A program made the translations under genes and the position numbers. DNA of 64,000 nt from Parachlamydia acanthamoebae (GTDB lineage: Bacteria; Chlamydiota; Chlamydiia; Chlamydiales; Parachlamydiaceae), in NCBI RefSeq assembly GCF_000875975.1, contig NZ_BAWW01000066.1, positions 558,001-622,000 on the forward strand. The letters run 5' to 3'. Below, piece by piece: positions 1 through 7,815 of the stretch (the first letter of the stretch is position 1; every line of letters starts with the position of its first letter). The notes below the pieces were generated by a model. It saw only the letters and a program-made list of their open reading frames with translations, made no database searches and was not told where the DNA came from.

Positions 1-731
1 GAGGTAAACACAATGAATGGTTCTTTTGTAACGGCAAATATGGCAGGTATCGAATCAATCGCAAAAAGGACATCTGAGCTTTCAATCACTAGCAAAACAA
101 CAAACAAAGGAGTCATCTGCAAGCGACCTTCATTTCTAATAAAAAAGCGATCCTCATGAAAACCCGAAGTCATAGGGAAATAACGATAAGCAAGCCTCAC
201 CAGAGGATTATTCTGAGGTTCTAAATTGTCATGTCGAATAACAAGCATCTTGATAGCTGTGAAAATAAGGAAAGCACCAAACACATAGTTAATCCAGTGA
301 AAGGTGGAAACAAGCGCGATTCCTCCTAAAATCATGATCAGACGAAGAAATAAAACGCCTAAAATCCCCCAAAATAACACCCGATGTTGGTAAATTAAGG
401 GAACTTTAAAGTAACTAAAAACCAAGGCAATAATCACAATATTATCTAAGCTAAGCGACTTTTCAATCACATAACCCGCTAAAAATTGCAATGCAGCTTC
501 TTGACCATCCAAAATGGTCTGTGAAGCATTGAGCCCCATACCAAACCAATGATTTTCGTAAAGAAAATAGATAAATAAATTGAAGGCAAGTGCTTGCATG
601 ATCCAAAAAAATGACCAAGCAAGTGCTTCACGTGTGCTCACAGCCCGTGGAGTTCGATGAAAAAACCCCAAATCCAAAACAAGCAGGAGAAGAATTAAAC
701 CAATAAAAGCAAGCCACAACCACGATTCCAT
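1..731 (-). CDS. TerC/Alx-family integral membrane protein, 3' end cut off by the window edge
   Basis: Reading the minus strand from 731 gives an open frame that runs off the window after about 243 codons. Several hydrophobic segments are visible, and two family hallmarks are present: an EKSLSLDNIVII segment about a third of the way in, and ESSDVLFAIDSIPAIFAVT near the truncated end. Both contain the acidic residues conserved in TerC/Alx proteins, which are linked to metal (Mn) homeostasis and tellurite resistance. An ATG lies at 737 and another at 731. AGAGGA ends 1 nt before the first and 7 nt before the second, so 731 is preferred. Family assignment is firm; the substrate is not visible. 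Confidence 0.9.
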   Translation of the reverse strand, partial: MESWLWLAFIGLILLLLVLDLGFFHRTPRAVSTREALAWSFFWIMQALAFNLFIYFLYENHWFGMGLNASQTILDGQEAALQFLAGYVIEKSLSLDNIVIIALVFSYFKVPLIYQHRVLFWGILGVLFLRLIMILGGIALVSTFHWINYVFGAFLIFTAIKMLVIRHDNLEPQNNPLVRLAYRYFPMTSGFHEDRFFIRNEGRLQMTPLFVVLLVIESSDVLFAIDSIPAIFAVTKEPFIVFT

Positions 732-794
732 GCTCATTCCTCTGCATATACCAATAAAATCGGAACATACACGTTCTTGGAATTCAAGGAAAGT

Positions 795-2090
795 TCACAC
801 AGAAGAACTACGATTTCTAAATGTTTTTAAAGTCGTAATGATATTTTGGGGTAAACATTTTTTTATTCTTTTAAATAAGTAAAATTCCCATGGCATAGAC
901 TTCCACGTTAACCAATCTCTAAATTGGTTCATGCGATAAAAGATGGGGCTCTTTTTTGATACGCTTGAAGGCCGGATGGATAAACAATCTTGAATGGCCC
1001 CTTCGACAAACGATTTGTAAGTATATAGACCTGACTCTACAACATCATGAAAAGCACGATCCGCCAATTCTTCTCTGACATCCTCTCGTTGAACCAATTC
1101 AAGGACTTCGTTAAGGTTGCTAAAATCTTTTTTCAACTCAAGATAATGAATACCAGGCTTTAAAATTCCTCCATAGGATCCTTCTACAAGAATTTGACAA
1201 CACTTCGCTACACAAGCTTCTAGATGTCTAGGTGATAGAGCTGCCAAGGCTAAATTTCCATCCATTCCCGGAAAACAAGCGGCCTCAATTTCCTCAAAGC
1301 TCTGATCAGGATTTTGTTGCACATACTGGTTCACTTTGTGTCGCAAGCTGCCATCGCGATCAAAAATACTGCTACCACCCTCTACACCGATAAAAGCCTT
1401 GCAGCGCAACATAAACTTATACCAATCATAACCCAAAAAGAAGTCTTCGGCCTTTGTAACTGTTGCGATATCCACATGCATTCCTTTTGCAAGCGCAGCT
1501 TCCTTCACGACAGGAGCAATATCGACCTTTAGTTTACCCTGCCTTCCAAGCCACGCAGGCACTCGTGTTGCCCGATAGCCAATATCAATATCACGATTAG
1601 AAATCTCTTTTTTCAAATCACACATGACATGACAAATGTCATCATCCAGGTAACCTGTCAAATTTTTATGAAAATGAACTTTCGTTTGATCCACATCATA
1701 ATAAATGGTGGACCACTCCGATTCTTCAGCAACAGAAAAAACTCCCTCAATATTAAAATCGTGGATAAATCGATTGATCCGATCCATCGCAAAAAATTCA
1801 TCTTGTGAGAATAAAACTTTTATCGCTTTTGATTCTTTTATGGGACCTAAACGGGAAACATAATCTTCATAAGATAAACCGTTCATCCGAAAATGAATGC
1901 TAAAGAAATGTAAAAAAATTATCAGATCGAATTCAACATGGGAATAATACGAGGGCACTCCATAAGCATAATTACAATAGTACACTTGGTGGGAGGAATA
2001 TTTGCCAAAGCAATGCAAAAAATCAGAAAATGTTTGTCTAAGTTCCTGAGGGGCATAATAGTCATAAATGACGAGAATATTCATGATCAC
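795..2090 (-). CDS. Glycosyltransferase-like protein (GT-B / CgeB-like C-terminal half)
   Basis: A 431-residue cytosolic protein without signal peptide. The C-terminal half has the feel of a Glyco_trans_1_2/CgeB-type GT-B domain: a GVEGGSSIFDRDG segment, then EGSYGGILKPGIHYLELKKD, then a helical region like those following the nucleotide-sugar site. It overlaps the 3' end of the next minus-strand gene (a GT4 enzyme) by 29 nt, so the two are probably co-transcribed with the flippase further upstream. Together they look like part of a surface polysaccharide or LPS-type glycan locus. The N-terminal half is not recognised. Acceptor and donor are unknown. Confidence 0.7.
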   Translation of the reverse strand: MIMNILVIYDYYAPQELRQTFSDFLHCFGKYSSHQVYYCNYAYGVPSYYSHVEFDLIIFLHFFSIHFRMNGLSYEDYVSRLGPIKESKAIKVLFSQDEFFAMDRINRFIHDFNIEGVFSVAEESEWSTIYYDVDQTKVHFHKNLTGYLDDDICHVMCDLKKEISNRDIDIGYRATRVPAWLGRQGKLKVDIAPVVKEAALAKGMHVDIATVTKAEDFFLGYDWYKFMLRCKAFIGVEGGSSIFDRDGSLRHKVNQYVQQNPDQSFEEIEAACFPGMDGNLALAALSPRHLEACVAKCCQILVEGSYGGILKPGIHYLELKKDFSNLNEVLELVQREDVREELADRAFHDVVESGLYTYKSFVEGAIQDCLSIRPSSVSKKSPIFYRMNQFRDWLTWKSMPWEFYLFKRIKKCLPQNIITTLKTFRNRSSSV

Positions 2091-3282
2091 CTTTTGAGCA
2101 AGTTAATCGATAAAATTGAATGAGTTTCTGTGTGACAACTTGTCTACTAAACCGACTGACAGCGTTTTCACGTAATTTTTCAGGATCGTATCGATTAATC
2201 TGGGTTTGTATATTTTTCAGGGCTTGAGAAAGAGCAAGCGGATCGTTTGGCGGAATTAAAATGCCTACTTCATTATTGACGATGTCTTCAGGGCCTCCAC
2301 AACGTGTCGCAATGACTGGCAAACCTGTTGCCAAAGCCTCGATTAAAACAACGCCAAAAGTTTCAAAATTGCTTGGTAAGACAAAAGCATGGGCCCGATG
2401 CATCGCTTTCAAAACTTCGGTCCTCGACAAGGGACCTAAGAAATGGACAGCGGGAGCAATCTGATAATCACGGGCCATTTGCTCCAATTGACCTCGCAAC
2501 TCCCCTTCTCCTCCAATTTCCAAGCAAATGTGGGGGTTTTTCTGATACGCCAATTGAAAGGCCTTCAGCAAAACAGGATAATTTTTGTTTGCCGTGAGAT
2601 GAGCCAAACAAAAAAATCGAAAAGGAACAAACTGTTTTTGTTGTTTAGGTAAAACAAAAAAATCAGAGTCAAAAAAATTTGGCAACACATGCACGTCACG
2701 ATGGGCATAATGTTCAACTACATCTTTTAAAGCACTTCCTACTGAAAAAACTTGCGATGCTTGTCGATAAGCTTCACTTAAATAAGGTCTGCTCCAACAA
2801 TCATCTAAAAAGGTGCCAAAAGGTTTTTTTTTCAAAATTCCCGTAAAATGTTCTGTAATGAGATAAGGGATGTTCCATTTTTTAGATATTTCTTTCGCTG
2901 CAATCCCTCCCCATAATACAGAATGAGCATGTATCAGGGCTGGTTTTCCCTGTTTAGCTACATAACGTTTAAACAAAGCTTCTGCCTGCACAATCCAAGA
3001 ACGCATTTGCTGCTTAGCCATTTTAGGAAAAAGGTTCCAACCATGTTTACGGTAAGTAGGGATCTGATTTTCGATTGAAAAAGAGGACTGAAAATGATTT
3101 TTGACACCCTGCGCCCATCTCCAATCCTTTAAAGGACGAACCTCAGGATAGATAATTCCAATGTCAATCCCCACCTGATGTAGAGCTTGGGCTTGCTCTT
3201 GAAAAAAAATCCCTTTCAAAGGGTTTTCTTCAATCGGATACCAGGAAGGAAGCCATAAGACATGAAGAGGCGCTGCTGTCAT
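2062..3282 (-). CDS. Glycosyltransferase family 4 (group 1)
   Basis: A 406-residue GT-B enzyme. The N-terminal domain begins with a beta strand and WLPSWYP..NPLKGIFF, typical of group 1 glycosyltransferases. The C-terminal domain carries the EX7E-type nucleotide-sugar site (SNFETFGVVLIEALATGLPV, then GGPEDIV). Stop and start are closely packed with neighbours: the flippase stop lies 3 nt upstream and the following gene overlaps its end. The trio therefore looks like one transcription unit for making and exporting a glycan. The sugar specificity cannot be read from the sequence. Confidence 0.9.
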   Translation of the reverse strand: MTAAPLHVLWLPSWYPIEENPLKGIFFQEQAQALHQVGIDIGIIYPEVRPLKDWRWAQGVKNHFQSSFSIENQIPTYRKHGWNLFPKMAKQQMRSWIVQAEALFKRYVAKQGKPALIHAHSVLWGGIAAKEISKKWNIPYLITEHFTGILKKKPFGTFLDDCWSRPYLSEAYRQASQVFSVGSALKDVVEHYAHRDVHVLPNFFDSDFFVLPKQQKQFVPFRFFCLAHLTANKNYPVLLKAFQLAYQKNPHICLEIGGEGELRGQLEQMARDYQIAPAVHFLGPLSRTEVLKAMHRAHAFVLPSNFETFGVVLIEALATGLPVIATRCGGPEDIVNNEVGILIPPNDPLALSQALKNIQTQINRYDPEKLRENAVSRFSRQVVTQKLIQFYRLTCSKGDHEYSRHL

Positions 3283-3285
3283 TTT

Positions 3286-4758
3286 TTATTGATTCGTGAC
3301 CGTTAAATTGTGCTGCAATCCGACAAGTCCTCTGATTTTAGAAATTATCAGTGTTTTTTCATCCAGAGTTAAACATATTTTCCACAAAAATGCATAGTAT
3401 AAAAATGTGACAAAAAACATGAGAGACAAATATTGTAAACCAAAGTCTATCGGGATAAAAGAGGCGATTGCTGTTACACAAAAACCACAGAGCATTTTTA
3501 GCAAACGTCCGACTTCATATTGCACTTTTAGCAATCGTCGAGTCGCCCAAATGCTCAACACAATCACAGCCACAAAACCAAAAAATGTGGCAAGAGCGCC
3601 CCCTTCTTTTCCTAGCGATGGAATTAAAGCAAAATTCATTCCTACGCACACCAATCCCGCTAACGTTTCTACACTAACCCGCCAGATCGATTTTTTATGA
3701 AAGAGGAATGGTGCCGCAGAGATGACATAAGCTCCCCACAAAGACTGCGAAACTCCCAATAAACCAATAGTGGACCATGTTTGATGATAAGCTGGGTGAA
3801 GCATGTAATAGGTAAGAGCTTTAGCCATGGTAAAAAGAGGTGCAATCAATAGGCACATTCCCATTAAATAATAGCTCATGACCTTTCCAAATAAGACTTT
3901 AGCTTCTTCTTGCTGATAAAGATAGGAAGAAAAAAAAGGCTGCCAAGCTGTATTAAAACTATTTACAGCCAATTCCACCGGACGTGCAAAATACAACCCC
4001 ACACAAAAAAGTCCCACTACTTTCAAATCTGTGTATAAATGGAGGATATATCTTGCAGAGGACTGCAAAAGAAAATAACCAAATAAGCCTAAAATAAAAG
4101 GGTAGCCAACGAGTATCAGTTCACGTAAGTATTTAACATGAACCCCGAGAGGAATTTGTCTCAATGCAACACTGAATGTAATAAAAAAAGCCCACGCTTG
4201 AGCTGATAGAGCTCCTTTAACCAGACCTAATGCCCCATCTCCTTTGAAAACGACAAAAAATAGAGTCGCCCCAATCGAAACAAACACTTCGGAAAGATAC
4301 AACGTAATGGACAAAACAGCCTTCTCGCGTATTCTAAAATAACTTAGCAAAGGATACAATGTGGCAGATAAACTGATTCCAAAAAATGAAAGAAAAACAG
4401 GCCAAGCATAATCGGAAACACCAAAAAGCCAGATGCTTAATTGATCAGAAAATAGATAAGCAAAACTATCCCAAAGGCACGCATTGAAAAGCAAAGTCAA
4501 AAAACCAGTCCATATCAATGCACCTTTATCTTCTTCCTTTTCCAATGTCCAGTAGGTACGTGTTAGCGATCCCCCAAAACCTAGTGTGAGTAAACCATTC
4601 ATCATCATCCCAAGAACGGCCAAAGATCCAAAAACGCCATAATCTGCTGGGCTGAGATAAGACGTATACAGGGGGAGCAAGAAGAAGGTCACGGCTCGCG
4701 CTAAAAATTGTCCTAGCCCGTAAATAAATGTCCCTCGGAAAAGTCGTGAAAGATGCAT
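3286..4758 (-). CDS. Wzx-like polysaccharide/lipid-linked oligosaccharide flippase
   Basis: About 490 residues with 12 or more hydrophobic segments and the N-terminal pattern FIYGLGQFLARAVTFFLLPL...LSPADYG, characteristic of the Wzx/PST family in the MVF superfamily. Such proteins move lipid-linked repeat units across the inner membrane. The frame extends to a TTG at 4785, but neither that TTG nor the ATG at 4758 has a convincing Shine-Dalgarno site; the ATG is preferred because family similarity begins right after it. It is the first gene of a minus-strand group with two glycosyltransferases. No Wzy polymerase is in view. Confidence 0.87.
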   Translation of the reverse strand: MHLSRLFRGTFIYGLGQFLARAVTFFLLPLYTSYLSPADYGVFGSLAVLGMMMNGLLTLGFGGSLTRTYWTLEKEEDKGALIWTGFLTLLFNACLWDSFAYLFSDQLSIWLFGVSDYAWPVFLSFFGISLSATLYPLLSYFRIREKAVLSITLYLSEVFVSIGATLFFVVFKGDGALGLVKGALSAQAWAFFITFSVALRQIPLGVHVKYLRELILVGYPFILGLFGYFLLQSSARYILHLYTDLKVVGLFCVGLYFARPVELAVNSFNTAWQPFFSSYLYQQEEAKVLFGKVMSYYLMGMCLLIAPLFTMAKALTYYMLHPAYHQTWSTIGLLGVSQSLWGAYVISAAPFLFHKKSIWRVSVETLAGLVCVGMNFALIPSLGKEGGALATFFGFVAVIVLSIWATRRLLKVQYEVGRLLKMLCGFCVTAIASFIPIDFGLQYLSLMFFVTFLYYAFLWKICLTLDEKTLIISKIRGLVGLQHNLTVTNQ

Positions 4759-4918
4759 GAGTGTAGACCAAAATTGAAAAAGCAAATAAATGACATTAGC
4801 ATATTATAATAGGATTAGTCATCTTAATTTTATTATTGAGGCCATTTCGAGAAATCACTCAATCAGCTATAATGAAATCTTATCAGGGACAAAGATTTGG
4901 ATTTAGGAGCAACCTATT

Positions 4919-5608
4919 ATGCAAAAACCGACGCTTCTTCTTATTGAAGACGAGGAAGATATTGCCGCATTAATTAAATTGCAGGCTGAGATATCGGGAT
5001 ACAAAATTATAACAGAAGTAGATGGCTTGAATGGCTTTCGAGCGATCGAACGAGAAAAACCAGACTTGGTGATTTTAGATATTATGATCCCTGGCATGAG
5101 CGGATTAGACGTATGCCGCAAAATAAAAAGTTCCGCCGAACTAAAATCGATCCCTGTCATCATGATTTCTGCTAAAAGTGAAGAGCTAGATGTCGTGCTC
5201 GGTCTAGAATTAGGGGCAGATGACTATGTGACCAAACCTTTTTCCCCCAAAGTGCTTTTTTCAAGAATCCGAGCCGTTTTACGCAGAGGGAAAGAAACGG
5301 AAAAACCTCCGAGAGTGTTAACTTTTGGTCCTTATACAATGGAAGTTGATCGTTATACAATTCGAAATAAAGATAAATATATCTCCCTAACCCTTTCCGA
5401 ATTTGGCATTCTTCGCCGATTATTGATGAATCGGGGGAAAGTACTCACACGCAATCAACTTCTCGATGATGTCCAAAATGACGACGCTTTTATAGTCGAT
5501 CGCAATATCGATGTGCACATTGCCGCTTTGCGCAAAAAATTAGGTCCTAATTTTGACGGCATTGAAACGGTGCGGGGCGTTGGCTACCGATTTAAGGACG
5601 AAGACTAA
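4919..5608 (+). CDS. OmpR/PhoB-family response regulator
   Basis: A 229-residue two-domain regulator. The receiver domain (about 1-120) has the acidic pair E10/D11, phospho-acceptor D54 in LDIMIPGMSG and the KPF lysine in DDYVTKPFSP. The C-terminal winged helix (about 130-229) ends with the typical NIDVHIAALRKKLG and RGVGYRF motifs. No histidine kinase gene lies next to it: upstream is the divergent flippase operon and downstream a convergent HAD phosphatase. Its partner kinase and its regulon are therefore unknown from this window. All key phosphorylation residues are intact. Confidence 0.95.
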   Translation: MQKPTLLLIEDEEDIAALIKLQAEISGYKIITEVDGLNGFRAIEREKPDLVILDIMIPGMSGLDVCRKIKSSAELKSIPVIMISAKSEELDVVLGLELGADDYVTKPFSPKVLFSRIRAVLRRGKETEKPPRVLTFGPYTMEVDRYTIRNKDKYISLTLSEFGILRRLLMNRGKVLTRNQLLDDVQNDDAFIVDRNIDVHIAALRKKLGPNFDGIETVRGVGYRFKDED

Positions 5609-6207
5609 AAAGTGCGATAGAAGGGATAGTCTGCGAGTTCGAGGAGCTCTTGATCTCCTCGGCTATCTCCATAAGCATAAAGTACATAGCCTTCTTTAGG
5701 ACCAAGCAATTGCTCCAATCGTTTAGTTTTTTCCGGTCCCCAACAATTTTTCCCAGCAAGCTGCCCCGTAATACGCTTATTCTGCGTTAACTCAAGTTCA
5801 GAAGCCACAATATCTGAAAAGCCATGAGCCAGTGCCCACGGGCGCAAGTAAATCTCTAAATTTGCACTGACAAGTACACATCGATGCCCTTGCGCAAGGT
5901 GCCACTGAATTTTTTCCGCCCCCTTAGGTCGAATTTTGCTATCTAAGATCTGCTCTGCAAAAGCTCTGCCTAATTCAGCCACTTTCTCAATGGAATCTCC
6001 TTCAAAAAACCGCGTTAAAATGGCTTCCTTTATGGCTTGCCTTGTCACAAGCCCCAGCTCGAATTCTGCAAACTGGGGAAGAAGGATGAAAAGTTTTTTT
6101 AAGGTTTCCAAACGAGAATGGGTAAAAAACAAAAAAGGCAAAAGAGAATCTCTATAGGTCAGAGTTCCATCAAAATCAAATGCTGCAATTATTGGTTTTT
6201 CTGTCAT
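5605..6207 (-). CDS. HAD-IB-family phosphatase
   Basis: A 200-residue haloacid dehalogenase-superfamily hydrolase. Motif I is FDFDGTL (nucleophile D11, general acid D13), motif II is the LVSAN segment, and motif III/IV is YGDSRGDQELLELA. The helical cap between motifs I and II is typical of subclass IB (SerB-like and 1-acylglycerol-phosphate-associated phosphatases). It overlaps the 3' end of the response regulator gene by 4 nt in convergent orientation. The substrate is not identifiable; phosphoserine phosphatase activity would be a guess. Confidence 0.88.
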   Translation of the reverse strand: MTEKPIIAAFDFDGTLTYRDSLLPFLFFTHSRLETLKKLFILLPQFAEFELGLVTRQAIKEAILTRFFEGDSIEKVAELGRAFAEQILDSKIRPKGAEKIQWHLAQGHRCVLVSANLEIYLRPWALAHGFSDIVASELELTQNKRITGQLAGKNCWGPEKTKRLEQLLGPKEGYVLYAYGDSRGDQELLELADYPFYRTF

Positions 6208-6326
6208 GAGTCACCACTTATTATTGTTTTTTAAAAACTCTTTAATAAAACTCAATTAAAATAAAGAGTAGTTGATTTAAGTTCAATTTTATGATATAAC
6301 ATTTTCAACTTTAGAGGTATTTATAT

Positions 6327-7220
6327 ATGATGTCTATTTCTCTTCAAACACCTGCCTGCATTGATGCGTTTAAAAAAGTGGCTCGTTCAATCAAAATAAA
6401 TCCGGAAAATCATCTTTATTTAGAGCTTTCTGATTCTGTACATGCCTCAGGAGATAAAAAAAACAGCTTGGGTTTTACCCAGATTAGAAAACTCTTTGAG
6501 GATCTTCACAAAAATAAACAACTTAACTTTAAAGAGGCTAAAAGTTTACAAAAATCTTTTGCAATCATCTCAAAAAGTTTTAGTACAACAAAAAAAGAAG
6601 GATTGATAAAAAAAATCCGCAGAAAATGGCTTTCTTTTCTGGCACGGCGCTCAATAAGAAAAGTTCCTTCTCCTTTACAATTTGCTCAAATATACTCCGA
6701 TTTAAAAAAAATTAAACCCAAGTCTTTCGAAAAATTAACAAAAAGTGAATACATAGCCTTAAAGTTTTATTCTAATCTTCATTTTAAACAAATTAACTGC
6801 TTACTTAGGGAAGATTCAGTTCAAAACAAGGAAATGAAATTTGTCATAAAATCCATGAAAGATGCTCTTGTCAAACTCCCAAAGAAAAGTGAATGCCTTT
6901 ATAGAGGGGTCGCATTCCCAAAACAAATTTCTCTAAATATTAGGGATGTGTATTCAGATAAGGCTTTCCTGAGCTTTTCAAAAAAGAAGAAAATGGCACA
7001 AACATTTCTGAATCGAGACGAAGAACAAAAAGTTCTTTTCAAAATCAAAAAATCTCAACATGCTAAAAGCATCTCTGGCATCAGCATCCTCAAAAAAGAA
7101 AAAGAACATCTGTACTTACCAGAACAACAATTCCGCATTGTTAAAATTAAAACCGATAAGGAAGTAACCTTTAAATATCATAAGGTCTCTTATACGAAAG
7201 TGATCCTTCAAGAGATCTAA
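6327..7220 (+). CDS. Putative mono-ADP-ribosyltransferase (R-S-E type), probable effector
   Basis: A 297-residue lysine-rich protein in AT-rich DNA. The C-terminal ~110 residues match the R-S-E layout of arginine-type ADP-ribosyltransferase folds. LYRG places R193 in the NAD-binding arginine position. AFLSFS gives S216-x-S218 in the STS position. E258-K-E260, followed by HLYLPEQQFRIVKI, matches the ExE turn and the strand after it. The N-terminal ~185 residues are helical and unrecognised. There is no Sec signal or membrane segment, as expected of a type III-type effector. SD is weak (AGAGG about 9 nt upstream of ATG 6327, with a second Met immediately after). Family call from motif order; activity not shown. 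Confidence 0.62.
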   Translation: MMSISLQTPACIDAFKKVARSIKINPENHLYLELSDSVHASGDKKNSLGFTQIRKLFEDLHKNKQLNFKEAKSLQKSFAIISKSFSTTKKEGLIKKIRRKWLSFLARRSIRKVPSPLQFAQIYSDLKKIKPKSFEKLTKSEYIALKFYSNLHFKQINCLLREDSVQNKEMKFVIKSMKDALVKLPKKSECLYRGVAFPKQISLNIRDVYSDKAFLSFSKKKKMAQTFLNRDEEQKVLFKIKKSQHAKSISGISILKKEKEHLYLPEQQFRIVKIKTDKEVTFKYHKVSYTKVILQEI

Positions 7221-7255
7221 TCTGATCATCATTCAAACACCGCAATAAAGCCCTT

Positions 7256-7282
7256 TTGACAAATCCAAAAATGCGCTAAGAT
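7256..7282 (+). promoter_or_regulatory. Candidate sigma70-type promoter upstream of tspO
   Basis: TTGACA at 7256-7261 and TAAGAT at 7277-7282 are separated by 15 nt, shorter than the optimal 17. They lie about 40 nt upstream of the tspO start codon, which has a good AAGGAG at 7303-7308. This is the only clear consensus -35 box in the intergenic gap. The spacing makes it a moderate candidate. Confidence 0.35.
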
Positions 7283-7319
7283 CCGGAATGAAAAATTTGG
7301 AAAAGGAGATAATGCAGAG

Positions 7320-7808
7320 ATGAACAAAACCCACCCCTACTCCATAGGCGTGCTTGCGCTATTTATATTGCTGTGTCTTTTCGTTGAAGTCGCTGGAGGG
7401 TGGTTTACCCAAGTGAGTTTGAATACTTGGTATCCCAAGTTGATGAAGCCTTCTTGGATTCCGCCTGCATGGATTTTTGGACCGGTTTGGACAGTCTTGT
7501 ACCTTTTAATGGCGATTTCAGTTTGGCTAATATGGAATCGGGAACAGTTATCAGGGTATCATTTTCAACCATACTTTCTTTTCACCTTACAGCTTGCCCT
7601 AAACCTGGCTTGGTCATGGATATTTTTTTATCTTAAAAGTCCTGGTTGGGCCCTTGTGGATATTCTGCTATTAATCATTGTCCTAGGATGGACAATTTGT
7701 TCCTTCTGGCGAATTTCACGACTGGCTGCTTCTTTATTGATTCCCTACTGGCTATGGGTCGCTTATGCCGCTTCAATCAATGCAGGTATTTGGTGGTTAA
7801 ATCATTAA
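7320..7808 (+). CDS. tspO: TspO/MBR-family membrane protein
   Basis: A 162-residue protein with five hydrophobic segments and the tryptophan-rich pattern of TspO/MBR proteins: WYPKLMKPSWIPPAWIFGPVW near residues 37-57, LNLAWSWIFF in the middle and WVAYAASIN near the C-terminus. The family binds porphyrins and related tetrapyrroles or lipids in membranes and acts in stress and oxygen or light responses. ATG 7320 is preceded by AAGGAG at 7303-7308. It is convergent with the chemoreceptor gene, with only 7 nt between stops. Confidence 0.93.
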   Translation: MNKTHPYSIGVLALFILLCLFVEVAGGWFTQVSLNTWYPKLMKPSWIPPAWIFGPVWTVLYLLMAISVWLIWNREQLSGYHFQPYFLFTLQLALNLAWSWIFFYLKSPGWALVDILLLIIVLGWTICSFWRISRLAASLLIPYWLWVAYAASINAGIWWLNH

Positions 7809-7815
7809 GCTTACT

